Below the pieces are notes generated by a model. The model searched no databases. It worked only from the letters and a program-made list of their open reading frames with translations, and had not been told where the DNA came from. Below, in pieces: positions 1 through 10,090 of a stretch of 64,000 bases of DNA. Position numbers and translations under genes: made by a program. Each line of letters begins with the position of its first letter. The stretch's first letter is position 1. Source of the DNA: Marinobacter subterrani (GTDB taxonomy: Bacteria; Pseudomonadota; Gammaproteobacteria; Pseudomonadales; Oleiphilaceae); contig NZ_LFBU01000001.1 of NCBI RefSeq assembly GCF_001045555.1, forward strand, positions 2,542,001 through 2,606,000, written 5' to 3'.

Positions 1-535
1 CCGCCATGACAATGGTGTAGATGGCCATGTCGGACTCCACCAGCCAGTCGAAACTGAATGAGGTCCAGCCCCAGTCGTGCATCAGCTTCTCCAATCCCAG
101 GCTGGGGTTGAGAATCCACTTCCACACGGTACCGGTCACAATCATGGACAGCGCCATGGGGTAGAGGTAGATGGTGCGGATGGCACCTTCCTGGCGGATT
201 CTCTGGTCCAGGAATATCGCCAGAAACACACCGATCACCAGGCAGCTCAGGATAAACAGGCCGCCAAAGATGCCCAGGTTAATCGAGGCGGTGAGCCAGC
301 GATCGTTGGTCATCAGCTTGGCGTACTGGTCAAAACCGATGAATTCATACACCGGCAGAAAGCTGGAACTGGTGAACGACAGGATGCCAGTCCAGATCAT
401 GAAGGCGTAGATACCGACACCGACCAGCACGAAGGTCGGAGCAACAACCAGCTTCGGCAGCCAGCGCTGCAACGCGTCGAGAAAACGCGAGTGCGACCGG
501 GCCATCCGGGCAGGTTGGCGTTGAATGTGTTCCAT
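1..535 (-). CDS. gtsB: Glucose-type ABC transporter permease, N-terminal part (window edge)
   Basis: The first 178 codons of an inner-membrane permease of the MalF/UgpA type; the C-terminal half, with the EAA loop that docks the ATPase, lies outside the window. The reading frame starts at the ATG at 533-535 (MEHIQRQPARMARS) and shows hydrophobic spans such as LVVAPTFVLVGVGIYAFMIW, followed by the TIYLYPMALS segment typical of sugar permeases. It lies downstream of the gtsA-like binding protein on the same strand, separated by 64 bases that hold a strong hairpin. The assignment to glucose/mannose uptake follows from the neighbours (GtsA-like binding protein, LamB porin, GltR/GtrS regulators), an arrangement known from Pseudomonas; substrate is inference. 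Confidence 0.85.
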   Translation of the reverse strand, partial: MEHIQRQPARMARSHSRFLDALQRWLPKLVVAPTFVLVGVGIYAFMIWTGILSFTSSSFLPVYEFIGFDQYAKLMTNDRWLTASINLGIFGGLFILSCLVIGVFLAIFLDQRIRQEGAIRTIYLYPMALSMIVTGTVWKWILNPSLGLEKLMHDWGWTSFSFDWLVESDMAIYTIVMA

Positions 536-556
536 GAAATATCTCCCGAAAGGATC

Positions 557-593
557 GGGGGCCACTCGCCATGGAATCTGGCGAGTGGCCCCC
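557..593 (-). promoter_or_regulatory. Intercistronic hairpin between gtsA and gtsB
   Basis: A perfect 14-bp stem (557-570 pairing with 580-593) with a 9-base loop directly follows the gtsA stop. Very stable and without a T-run, so it is more likely an mRNA 3'-end stabiliser or partial attenuator that keeps binding protein in excess over permease, as described for other binding-protein operons. Function is inferred from position. Confidence 0.7.
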
Positions 594-599
594 GCCGGA

Positions 600-1859
600 T
601 CACATGGCGGCCTTGATCGCGGCTGCCAGCTGATCGGTTGCCCGGGCGGGATCCTTGTCGTCGGTGTTCACGAAGTTGGTGACAACGTCAAAGATCTGGC
701 CCTGGATATAGCTGGTGGTCGCCAGGCCGTGAGCAAAGCTCGGCACCAGCCCGCCATTTTTGGCACTGCTCTTGAAAGCATCCATGGAGGCCTGGGCACA
801 GGCATCAAAGTTCGACATATCCATGTCGGTGCGCACCGGGATGGAGCCCTTGGCCTTGTTGAACACCGTCTGGAACTCCGGCTCCAGGATGGTGCGGGCC
901 AGGTCCTTCTGCGCTTCGGTGTTCTCGTCGTCGTCCAGGCTGAACATGGCAAAGGAGTCCACGTTGAAGGTGAACTCACCGGCGGTGCCCGGTGCCGGCG
1001 CGCAGATGTAGTCCTCGCCCGGCGTCAGGCCGGCGGCAGTGAACTCGCCCTTGGCCCAGTCACCCATGATCTGCATGGCCGCGTCACCCCGGATCACCAT
1101 GGCAGTGGCGGTATTCCAGTCCCGGCCGGCAGCGTTGTCGTCGACGTAGCTCATCACCTTGGCAAACTCGGAGAACACCTTTTCCATCATCGGGCTGTTG
1201 ATCACCTCCATGTCATGCTCCACAAAGGCTCTGGCGTAGTCCTCCGGCCCCATAACGGCCAGAGCCACGGCTTCAAATACGGTGGCGTCCTGCCAGGGCT
1301 GGCCACCATGAGCCAGGGGAATTACCCCGGCGGCCTCCAGTTTTTCGGCAGCCTTGTAGAATTCATCGAGCGTCGTGGGCACCTTGACGCCGGCCTTTTC
1401 CAGCACATCCGGGTTGGCCCACAGCCAGTTCACCCGGTGCACGTTGACCGGCACCGCCACATAGCTACCCTCGTATTTCATGACATCGGCAATGACCGGC
1501 GGGATCAACTGGTCCCAGTTGTTGGCCTCGGCGACATCATCCAGGCTGGTGAGAAAACCCAGCTTGGCCCACTCCTGGATATCCAGGCCCTTGATCTGGG
1601 CAGCGGCGGGCGGATTACCGGAAACGGCACGGGTCTTGAGCACGGTCATGGCGGCCTCACCGCCACCGCCGGCCACGGCAAAGTCTTTCCAGGTGTGGCC
1701 CTGTTCTTCCATCATTTCCTTCAGGGCGGCCGCGGCGCGGGCTTCACCGCCGGCGGTCCACCAATGCAGCACTTCCACTTCACCAGCCTGGACAGCAGTG
1801 GCCGGCAACAGGGCAGCCGAGATGGCTGCGGCAGTCAGGGTTTTCTTCAGGATATTCAT
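600..1859 (-). CDS. gtsA: Glucose/mannose ABC transporter substrate-binding protein
   Basis: A 419-residue periplasmic solute-binding protein of the extracellular family 1. A Sec signal peptide ([20 protein letters not shown], cleavage near AVQA-GE) precedes the mature start [16 protein letters not shown]. The stretches [20 protein letters not shown] and [15 protein letters not shown] closely resemble Pseudomonas GtsA as I remember it. The ATG at 1859 is chosen because GGAAGGA lies six bases upstream; an in-frame ATG two codons earlier sits right against that site. It delivers sugar to the permease encoded downstream and lies 35 bases after the LamB-type porin gene, in the same operon direction. 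Glucose is the likely substrate by family, but other aldohexoses are possible. Confidence 0.88.
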   Translation of the reverse strand: MNILKKTLTAAAISAALLPATAVQAGEVEVLHWWTAGGEARAAAALKEMMEEQGHTWKDFAVAGGGGEAAMTVLKTRAVSGNPPAAAQIKGLDIQEWAKLGFLTSLDDVAEANNWDQLIPPVIADVMKYEGSYVAVPVNVHRVNWLWANPDVLEKAGVKVPTTLDEFYKAAEKLEAAGVIPLAHGGQPWQDATVFEAVALAVMGPEDYARAFVEHDMEVINSPMMEKVFSEFAKVMSYVDDNAAGRDWNTATAMVIRGDAAMQIMGDWAKGEFTAAGLTPGEDYICAPAPGTAGEFTFNVDSFAMFSLDDDENTEAQKDLARTILEPEFQTVFNKAKGSIPVRTDMDMSNFDACAQASMDAFKSSAKNGGLVPSFAHGLATTSYIQGQIFDVVTNFVNTDDKDPARATDQLAAAIKAAM

Positions 1860-1894
1860 AGTCATTCCTTCCTGTTTTGTTGTCTTGATCAGGT

Positions 1895-3394
<1,500 letters not shown>

Positions 3395-3439
3395 CTATGG
3401 CAGGAAACCGAAACACTAAGTATCAAACAGAAAGCCCCA

Positions 3440-3479
3440 TGTAACAGCGTTGTTACATGGGCAGTGTTACATGGGCAGT
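3440..3479. promoter_or_regulatory. TGTAAC/GTTACA repeat cluster upstream of lamB
   Basis: An imperfect palindrome (TGTAAC at 3440-3445, GTTACA at 3452-3457) is followed by a direct repeat of the 14-base unit GTTACATGGGCAGT at 3452-3465 and 3466-3479, ending against the gtrS stop codon. Three half-sites in the lamB promoter region suggest a response-regulator binding site, most simply for GltR. Inference only. Confidence 0.45.
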
Positions 3480-4982
3480 TCAGTGGCGGGGCAGCGTGAG
3501 CGTTACGTGCAGGCCACCCTCGGGCCGATTGCTGATCTCCAGCTCGCCGCCATGGCTCTGGGCAATGTTCCGGGCGATGCCCAGGCCCAGGCCAAAGCCC
3601 TGGCGCTGGTTGTCATCCAGCCGGTAGTAGGGCTCGAAGATGCGTGCAAGCTGGTCTTCGGAGACCCCCGGGCCCTCGTCTTGCACATGGATGGCCAGCC
3701 GGCCCGGCCCGTCTTCAAGGCGAACCAGCGCCTTGTGTCCATACTTGACGGCGTTATCCACCAGGTTGCCGAAACACCGCTTCAGGGCCAACGGCTTGCC
3801 CCGGTAGGGCCGGCAGTGGCCCTGCACCGTGACACGACCCGAGGCCTCTCCCTGATAGGCTTCCGCCATGCCTTTGAGCATGCGCTCCACATCCACGGGC
3901 TCGGCATTCTCGTGTATGTCGGTATCCTTCATCGACTGCAGGGCGTTTTTGGCCAGCAGCTCCAGTTCCTGGAGGTCCGCCTCAAGCCGCTCACGCATCA
4001 CGTCGTCGTCGATCAGATCCACCCGCAACCGCAGCCGGGTAATCGGGGTTTTGAGATCATGGGAAATGGCCCGGAACATCTGATTCCGGTCGCTGATGTA
4101 ACTCTGCAGCCGCCGCCGCATGGTATTGAAGCTGCGAGTAACCGCCAGGATTTCCGCACTGCCCTGCTCCGCCAATGGAGGCTGGCTGTCATCCAGCGGC
4201 AGGTCGCGGGCGGCTTTGGCCAGTTTGCGCAAGGGCCGCGTCTGTTGCCGTATCAGCCAGGCAAGTACGGGGAACAGAATGGCGATCATCACCACCAGGA
4301 ACAGGATCTGCTGCCCCGGTATCCCCTCGTCCTCGAGCGATACATAGGGCGCCGGAAGCGCGGCCGCCAGGTACAGCCATTCGCTCTCCGTCACTTCGAT
4401 CTGGGTAACCAGAACCGGCGGATTCAGCGGCTCCAGCGTCAGGGCATAATGGGCCCAGGAGGGCGGCAGGGCATCCAGCGGCAACTCGGTATTCAGGATG
4501 CGGACATTATCAGGGTGCACGAACTCGACGTGCAGATTGATCTGGTTGCCAAGGCGCTTGCGCAACTCCGACTCCACGACCTCAGTCACCAGCCGTTTGC
4601 GCTCGGTATCAGGTAATGAGGTCATCTTGATCAGATTGTCATTGAGCGAGACAAAAAACCGGGTGCCACCCATGTCGCGGAGCTGGTCCAGCACAATGTG
4701 CCGGTATTCCTGGGGCAGTGAGTTGAAGAACTGCGCCGTTGCCGCTGCCGACTGGGCCAGGTTACGGGTGGTAGCAACAAGCCCCTGCACCTGTTGCGCC
4801 CTGAAGGTGGCGATCCAGGCGACACTGGAAATGACCTGGGCACTGGCCATTGCCAGCAGGGTCAGCAGCAGTACCCGACCCAGGAGCGAGGAAGGGAACC
4901 AGCGGATGGAGGCAAACCAGCGCCTCGAAGGAAAGCCAGGGCGGGATGCGGGCCGGAGCTTTCCGGAATCACTCGGGGGCAT
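3480..4982 (-). CDS. gtrS: Sensor histidine kinase for sugar uptake (GtrS-like)
   Basis: A 500-residue inner-membrane kinase. Order seen: a transmembrane helix near residue 35-50, a periplasmic sensor region, a second helix (ILFLVVMIAILFPVLAWLI), a HAMP region, the HisKA phospho-acceptor box ISHDLKTPITRLRLR, and the ATPase boxes GNLVDNAVKYG (N), DEGPGVSEDQ (G1) and GFGLGLGIARNIAQ (G2). Its ATG overlaps the end of the response-regulator gene by 14 bases, so the pair is translationally coupled. In Pseudomonas the equivalent GtrS senses 2-ketogluconate or 6-phosphogluconate and drives GltR; the specific ligand here is inferred. All catalytic boxes appear intact. Confidence 0.85.
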   Translation of the reverse strand: MPPSDSGKLRPASRPGFPSRRWFASIRWFPSSLLGRVLLLTLLAMASAQVISSVAWIATFRAQQVQGLVATTRNLAQSAAATAQFFNSLPQEYRHIVLDQLRDMGGTRFFVSLNDNLIKMTSLPDTERKRLVTEVVESELRKRLGNQINLHVEFVHPDNVRILNTELPLDALPPSWAHYALTLEPLNPPVLVTQIEVTESEWLYLAAALPAPYVSLEDEGIPGQQILFLVVMIAILFPVLAWLIRQQTRPLRKLAKAARDLPLDDSQPPLAEQGSAEILAVTRSFNTMRRRLQSYISDRNQMFRAISHDLKTPITRLRLRVDLIDDDVMRERLEADLQELELLAKNALQSMKDTDIHENAEPVDVERMLKGMAEAYQGEASGRVTVQGHCRPYRGKPLALKRCFGNLVDNAVKYGHKALVRLEDGPGRLAIHVQDEGPGVSEDQLARIFEPYYRLDDNQRQGFGLGLGIARNIAQSHGGELEISNRPEGGLHVTLTLPRH

Positions 4983-5685
4983 GAGTCACCGTTGCCGCCA
5001 GAAGGTAGCCCGAGCCTCGCACGGTCTTGATCAGTTTCGGGTCCCGCCCCTGATCCCCAAGCCGCTGGCGCAGCCGGCTGACCGCCACATCCACCACCCG
5101 GTCCAGGGGCATGGACTCCCGGCCCCGGGTAACGCCCGATATGGTATCCCGGTCCAGCACCTCGTTGGGGTGGGCAAGAAACAGCTGTAATAGAGCGAAA
5201 TCGGCCCCCGAGAGCGGCGTTCGCTCGCCAGTGTCGTTCAGGAGCTCGTGGGCCAGGGTATCAAGGCGCCAACGATCAAAAAGCACAAATCTGGGGTTGC
5301 CTGCCACCGCGAAGCGCGCCCGGCGCAGCAGGGCCTTGACCCTGGCCTGAAGCTCCCGGGCGCTGAAGGGTTTGGCCAGATAGTCATCGGCCCCCAGCTC
5401 AAGCCCCACCACCCGGTCGGTTTCGTCGGAACTCGCGGTGAGCATGATGATCGGTACCCGGGAGTGCTCCCGGATTTCCCGGCAGAGGGTAAAGCCGTCG
5501 TCGCCCGGCATCATGACATCCAGCACGATCAGATCCACCGGGCCGGCTTCAAGCTGCCGGCGCATGGCATCGCCTTCTGCCGCAGTGCGTACATCATAGC
5601 CGACCCGCGACAGGTGCTCCTGCAACAATTCGCGGATGGCAGCGTCGTCGTCAACGACCAGCAGGGAGGATTTTGCATCTGTCAT
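4969..5685 (-). CDS. gltR: OmpR-family response regulator of glucose uptake (GltR-like)
   Basis: 238 residues: receiver domain (acidic pocket DDD near residue 12-14, phospho-acceptor in LIVLDVMMP, conserved Lys in YLAKPFSA) followed by a winged-helix DNA-binding domain ending in the wing TVRGSGYLLAA. The segment TRGRESMPLDRVVDVAVSRLRQRLGD matches GltR proteins of Pseudomonas as I recall them. It is the first gene of the minus-strand block gltR-gtrS-lamB-gtsA-gtsB and presumably activates lamB and gts transcription in response to sugar. Divergent from the periplasmic-protein gene at 5807. Confidence 0.87.
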   Translation of the reverse strand: MTDAKSSLLVVDDDAAIRELLQEHLSRVGYDVRTAAEGDAMRRQLEAGPVDLIVLDVMMPGDDGFTLCREIREHSRVPIIMLTASSDETDRVVGLELGADDYLAKPFSARELQARVKALLRRARFAVAGNPRFVLFDRWRLDTLAHELLNDTGERTPLSGADFALLQLFLAHPNEVLDRDTISGVTRGRESMPLDRVVDVAVSRLRQRLGDQGRDPKLIKTVRGSGYLLAATVTHAPE

Positions 5686-5806
5686 GGGAGTCCATTTTGT
5701 TGTTGTTTGTCATTACTAGAATATGTCCTAAAGTTGGGAGGTAAAAGGCCCTGTGGCCTGTTACTCTCATGGAACTGTCCAACTTAACAAGGATGCCAGG
5801 GTCACC

Positions 5807-7066
5807 ATGCATTTCCGGCCACGGGGCGTGGGTCTGGCGGGCCTGCTTGTGCTGTCCTCTGCAAGCGCTCAGACACCCACCCCACAACTTGATCTTTACA
5901 CCTTTCCGGCGCCGCCTTATCAGGTTACCGGGCCCAGCCATAACGCGCTGGACCACGTAGCCGGCGAAACCGTGGAGACCGTCGACTGCGCCGCCGGCCA
6001 GATTGGCTGGTCCACCCGTATCCGGCTTGCACCGCCCAACCGGGGCCTGCACTCGCTACGACGGAACCTGATCGACGGTTACTTTGCCATCGACCCATCG
6101 CCGGAACTGGACGCCGTGGCGGATCACAGTGATCCGCTGGCTCTGGAGAAATGGTATTTCTTCTCCCGTAAGCAGGAGCCAAACCCGGAGCCATCACGGA
6201 TTGGCGTGGTGTCCGGCAGCAATGAAGAAGCCTGGCTTCTGGCCAATGGCTACCCGGTGTACCTGAGTGTCGCCTCTCCTGAACAGTTGCTGGCCCTGCT
6301 GCGACGTGGCCGCATTGATACCGCCCTGATGGACGAGCGGGTCATGGCCAGCCTGCAACAGAGGGCCCCTGAAAGCCAGGCCGAGCTGCAGGCCGACTTC
6401 GTTCGCTACGCGCCGCTCCACCTTTATCTCAGCGCAAACTTTACCGCAAAGCACCCGGACTTTCTGACTGACTTCAACCGGGCTCTGCCGGACTGCATGG
6501 CGGCCCGCCTGAAACTGTCCGAGGAGGAAACAAGGAAAGTTCAGAAAATAGCCTCGGCGCTGATGCAAGGGCTGAACCAGACCCTGGACCTGCGCGAGGC
6601 AATCAAGGAAGGCCCGCATGTGGCGAACGTCACCAATGTGCTGACCATCGATGCCAAATGGCGGGCCCTGGCCCCCGGGATCGCATCACCCATGGCCGAG
6701 CAGATTCTGGGGCTGCCCGGTTCCCGGGCTCTGGGAGACTGGCGAGTTGCGCAAAACGGCATGATCACCGAAATACTGCTGATCAATGAGGCCGGTACCC
6801 TGGCAGCTCTCACCAGCCTGTCAACCGATTACTGGCAGGGCGATGAAGCCAAGTTCCAGAACGCAATGCCGCCACTATACAGCGAACAGATCGAGGGTCG
6901 GGTGGCGTATGTATCACCCATTCACTACGACGCTTCAACGGGCCGGTTCCAGATCACCGTGAGCCATCCGGTTGTCTCCTGGGACGGCTCGGAAGTCGTG
7001 GGCGTGGTCGCCATGGGGCTGAATATCGAATCGGTGCTGAAAAAGGCCGACTCGGGCCAGCCCTGA
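5807..7066 (+). CDS. Periplasmic protein with substrate-binding fold plus Cache-like C-terminus
   Basis: A 419-residue exported protein, not recognised as a named gene. A signal peptide (LAGLLVLSSASAQ) is followed by a type 2 periplasmic-binding-like region (PSRIGVVSGSNEEAWLLANG ... LLALLRRGRIDTALMDE), resembling the amino-acid/transition-state binding domains often fused to sensors. The last 130 residues (TEILLINEAGTLAALTSLSTDYW ... SHPVVSWDGSEVVGVVAMGLNIESVL) look like a single Cache (PAS-like) ligand domain as found outside histidine kinases, but no membrane anchor or signalling domain follows. It may be a soluble sensor for another protein. Start at the ATG at 5807, with AGGG five bases upstream. 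It is transcribed away from gltR; a link to sugar sensing is unproven. Confidence 0.6.
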   Translation: MHFRPRGVGLAGLLVLSSASAQTPTPQLDLYTFPAPPYQVTGPSHNALDHVAGETVETVDCAAGQIGWSTRIRLAPPNRGLHSLRRNLIDGYFAIDPSPELDAVADHSDPLALEKWYFFSRKQEPNPEPSRIGVVSGSNEEAWLLANGYPVYLSVASPEQLLALLRRGRIDTALMDERVMASLQQRAPESQAELQADFVRYAPLHLYLSANFTAKHPDFLTDFNRALPDCMAARLKLSEEETRKVQKIASALMQGLNQTLDLREAIKEGPHVANVTNVLTIDAKWRALAPGIASPMAEQILGLPGSRALGDWRVAQNGMITEILLINEAGTLAALTSLSTDYWQGDEAKFQNAMPPLYSEQIEGRVAYVSPIHYDASTGRFQITVSHPVVSWDGSEVVGVVAMGLNIESVLKKADSGQP

Positions 7067-7072
7067 ACGAGG

Positions 7073-7258
7073 CTAGCGAAACCGGTCGCCATGGCTGCTG
7101 GCCTGGACGGCGAAGTCCACTGGAGAGAAAGGCCCGGGACGGCCCCTGGCCTTGAGAAAGGGGCTTCGGGCACCATCAACGAGATAGACCTTGCGCGGGC
7201 GGTTCTGCGCTCGGGCGTTCGAACTTCTGCGCGTTTTCTTTGCCTGGTGCTGTGCCAT
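7073..7258 (-). pseudogene. 5' remnant of a thiolase (acetyl-CoA acetyltransferase) gene
   Basis: A 61-codon open frame whose residues 21-52 (PRKVYLVDGARSPFLKARG, then GPFSPVDFAVQA) match the extreme N-terminus of the roughly 430-residue FadI-like acetyl-CoA acyltransferases. After VQA the similarity stops and the frame ends 9 residues later; no active-site Cys region exists downstream, where gene 5807-7066 begins converging. A good ribosome site (GGAGGG) still precedes the ATG. It looks like a gene truncated by deletion that joined it to the neighbouring gene. It might still make a short peptide, but no thiolase function is possible. Confidence 0.75.
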
Positions 7259-7290
7259 TGAGATCCCTCCATCGGCATGTAATAAGGCAT

Positions 7291-7316
7291 AGTAATTACC
7301 CCTATTACTATAACTC
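7291..7316 (+). promoter_or_regulatory. Candidate ectD promoter with inverted repeat
   Basis: AGTAAT (7291-7296) and ATTACT (7304-7309) form an inverted repeat immediately before TATAAC, a plausible -10 box, about 110 bases upstream of the ectD start. The position suits an operator over a promoter. No experimental or family knowledge supports a specific regulator. Confidence 0.3.
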
Positions 7317-7423
7317 TGGCCTCTTTCCCCGATGTTTCAAGGCCGAACCCACCCCTTTCGGGGTTGAAATAGCTCTCTCTGTAGCTACGGTCAAAGGAGT
7401 ATCAACAACACAGGAGGTAAGTC

Positions 7424-8329
7424 ATGGCACGTCACCAAGACCTTTTCCCAACCCGCCTTGAACGCAAACTGAGCATGTTCGAGCGGCTCGACCCGGTAGT
7501 CCATACCCCCGAAGAGAGGCTGGGAGAGGGTCCATTATCGGAAGACCAGGTCCGGGAATTTGATGAACGTGGTTTTCTGTTTTTCGACTCTTTTTTCGAT
7601 AAAGCAGAGATGGAGAAATTCATCGAGGAGCTTCAGGAGTACGAGGAAGATGAAGACCTCAAGCTCTCCGAGGGCACCATTCTGGAGCCCGGAAAGGAAG
7701 AAATCCGGTCCATCTTCGGAATCCACGAAATCTCCAAACGTTTTGACCGGCTTACCCGGGACCCGCAGCTGCTGAAGATTGTCAAGCAGCTGCTCGACAG
7801 CGATGTTTATATCCATCAGTCCCGGATCAACTACAAGCCCGGGTTCAAGGGCAAGGGCTTCAACTGGCACTCGGATTTCGAGACCTGGCACAGTGAGGAC
7901 GGCATGCCACGCATGCGCTGCCTGAGCTGTTCCATCGTGATGACCGACAACAACGAATTTAATGGCCCGCTGATGCTCATCCCCGGCTCCCACAAATACT
8001 TTATTCCCTGTGTTGGCCGGACACCGGAAGACAACTACAAGGAATCCCTGAAAATGCAGGATCTGGGGGTACCCGACGGGGCGAGTCTGACCAGAATGAT
8101 GAATGAAAACTCGATCGAAGCGCCGAAAGGCCCTGCCGGCTCGCTGATCATTTTCGAGTGCAATACGCTGCACGGCTCCAACGCCAACATGTCCTGCTGG
8201 CCGCGAAGCAACCTGTTCTTTGTCTACAACAGCGTGCACAACACCCTGACGGAACCGTTCTGCGGCAATAAACCAAGGCCGGAATTCCTGGCCAACCGCA
8301 AGAGCTGGGATCCGCTCAAACCGGTCTGA
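7424..8329 (+). CDS. ectD: Ectoine 5-hydroxylase
   Basis: A 301-residue cytoplasmic non-haem Fe(II)/2-oxoglutarate dioxygenase of the phytanoyl-CoA dioxygenase superfamily that converts ectoine to 5-hydroxyectoine, a stress-protecting compatible solute. The EctD signature FNWHSDFETWHSEDGMPRMR is present; the iron ligands are read as His149 and Asp151 in that motif and His250 in NTLHGSN, and RSNLFFVYNSV supplies the 2-oxoglutarate-binding Arg region. Length equals the family norm. A very strong ribosome site (AGGAGG) stands seven bases before the ATG. No ectABC genes are nearby, which is common for ectD in marine bacteria. The gene converges on the HAD gene with only a few bases between stops. 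High confidence in function. Confidence 0.96.
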   Translation: MARHQDLFPTRLERKLSMFERLDPVVHTPEERLGEGPLSEDQVREFDERGFLFFDSFFDKAEMEKFIEELQEYEEDEDLKLSEGTILEPGKEEIRSIFGIHEISKRFDRLTRDPQLLKIVKQLLDSDVYIHQSRINYKPGFKGKGFNWHSDFETWHSEDGMPRMRCLSCSIVMTDNNEFNGPLMLIPGSHKYFIPCVGRTPEDNYKESLKMQDLGVPDGASLTRMMNENSIEAPKGPAGSLIIFECNTLHGSNANMSCWPRSNLFFVYNSVHNTLTEPFCGNKPRPEFLANRKSWDPLKPV

Positions 8330-8336
8330 ACCGGAC

Positions 8337-10025
8337 TCAGGGTGGCCCGATCTCGCAGGCCAGCACCAGGGCCCAGAATTCCGAGAAATCGTTGACCACC
8401 ACATCCGGCCTGTCCGGGTGTTTGTGGGTGCCGGGGAAGATCCGGTTCAGCCAGGGCTGATCCCACTGGGCGCCGTTAAAAAACACCGAGGTCATGCCCG
8501 CCCGCTTGGCAGCAATGACGTCCGTGGTGCTGTCCCCGACGTACCAGACGCTTGGGCCCGGCGGGTAATCGAGCTTCTGCACCGCCAGCAGCAACTGATC
8601 CGGATGGGGTTTGCGGAGGGGCGTGTCGTCTCCGCAGACGTCGACGTCAAAGAGAGGGGTCCAGCCGGTGTCTTCCACCGCAGCCAGTTCGTGTTCGAAA
8701 AACTCCCGGTCCCGGTTGGTGATTACCCCCACCTCGATGTTCAGCCGTCTGAGGCCTTCCAGCACCTCACGCACCTTGGGCTCAAAGGCCTTGACTGTGC
8801 CGTAGTGCTTCCGATAATGGTGGTTGAACGCTTTATGGGCGATTTGCTTGGCTTCCTGGTTTTCCCCGAACAGCACTTCGAAAATGTCGGTGCGGGAAAT
8901 CTTCCGGTCGGCTTTTACCTTCGGGTGCAGCCTCGCAAACTCGCGTACATAGGCCACCAGCTTGACGTCTTCCGGCGTCTTGCTGTCCTCGGGGGCCACC
9001 ATCCGCTCCATCAACCCGAGCCTGTGAAAATCCGGCAGCATGTCATCAACGGCGTGGTACATGGCGTCCAGCGTATCCACCAGGGTGGCGTGCCAGTCGA
9101 ACAGGATCACCGCAGGCCGGATCAGTTTAACCACGGCCGGGTGCCAGTCCGGTTCTATGCGAGGTTCTGGCCGTCGGGGCGGCGGGAAGGGCCGGGGTCG
9201 GACTTCAGCAGGCGCCTGGCGGAAGGCTTCCGGCTGGTGCCGTTCCAGCAGGGCCAGCAGATCCATCAGGTCTTCGAAACTGTCCAGAATGGCTGCGGGC
9301 GCATCCCGGTATGAGAACCAGCTGTCGATCCGGGCCGGATCCCAGCAGGCACCATTGTAGAAAACGCCGGATACGCCGGCCCGGTTGGCGGTGAGCATAT
9401 CCACGTAACTGTCACCCACATACCAGGCGCGCTTATCGGCCGGCAGGCCGAGTTTCTCAAGGGCTTTGAGAATAACCTCCGGATCGGGTTTGTACTCGGT
9501 GACATCATCGGCGCAGACCGTGGCGTCAAACAAATGCTGCCAGCGGCCTTCGTCTACCGTGCGCAGTTCTTTGTCCAGGAACTCACGGTTGCGATTGGTG
9601 GATATTGCCAGCCGGATCCCCATGGCTTTCAGGGCCGACAGGTACTCGTAGGCGCCGGACTGGAAGGGTCTCACCTGGCCGAAATACCGGCGATAGGCCG
9701 CGTTGTACGCCTTGTGAGCAATCAGCCTGGCGTCTTTGTCGTCGCCAAAGATAGCGTTAAAAATGTCGGTCCTGGACACCCTGCGCTCCGCCAGGATGCG
9801 CGGATGCAGGCGCCGGAAAATCCGGATATAGCGCACCAGGCGAGCGTCATCTGCCGTGCGGCACTGGTCTTCCGGCAGCAGCCGCTCCACCAGCCCCAGC
9901 TCCTCCAGCTGCGGCAGCATGTCTTCCATGGCGCTGAACATGGCATCGTGAGTGTCGACAAGCGTACCGTGCCAGTCAAAGATCAATACCGACGGCGCCG
10001 GCAAATGGTCGCTGAATCGGGCCAT
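8337..10025 (-). CDS. Tandem-duplicated HAD-superfamily protein with DxH motif
   Basis: 562 residues comprising two homologous haloacid-dehalogenase domains. Domain 1 (about residues 12-250) begins IFDWHGTLVDT; domain 2 (about 303-545) begins LFDWHATLVDT. Each has a helical cap (both contain SRTDIF and AHKA), the motif II region (STNRNREF / ITNRDREF), a motif III Lys region (KPDPE / KPHPD) and motif IV (WYVGDSYVD / WYVGDSTTD). The nucleophile Asp17 and Asp310 are present, but the general acid/base Asp two residues later is His (His19, His312) in both copies. Phosphatase activity is therefore uncertain. A proline/arginine-rich linker joins the halves. Start at ATG 10025 with AAAGGA six bases before; a TTG two codons upstream is less likely. 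Specific substrate unknown. Confidence 0.8.
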   Translation of the reverse strand: MARFSDHLPAPSVLIFDWHGTLVDTHDAMFSAMEDMLPQLEELGLVERLLPEDQCRTADDARLVRYIRIFRRLHPRILAERRVSRTDIFNAIFGDDKDARLIAHKAYNAAYRRYFGQVRPFQSGAYEYLSALKAMGIRLAISTNRNREFLDKELRTVDEGRWQHLFDATVCADDVTEYKPDPEVILKALEKLGLPADKRAWYVGDSYVDMLTANRAGVSGVFYNGACWDPARIDSWFSYRDAPAAILDSFEDLMDLLALLERHQPEAFRQAPAEVRPRPFPPPRRPEPRIEPDWHPAVVKLIRPAVILFDWHATLVDTLDAMYHAVDDMLPDFHRLGLMERMVAPEDSKTPEDVKLVAYVREFARLHPKVKADRKISRTDIFEVLFGENQEAKQIAHKAFNHHYRKHYGTVKAFEPKVREVLEGLRRLNIEVGVITNRDREFFEHELAAVEDTGWTPLFDVDVCGDDTPLRKPHPDQLLLAVQKLDYPPGPSVWYVGDSTTDVIAAKRAGMTSVFFNGAQWDQPWLNRIFPGTHKHPDRPDVVVNDFSEFWALVLACEIGPP

Positions 10026-10090
10026 GAACAATCCTTTGGAGTTTCAGGAACGTACAAGTTTTCACTTTCAGTAAAAACCATTTTTTGCCA

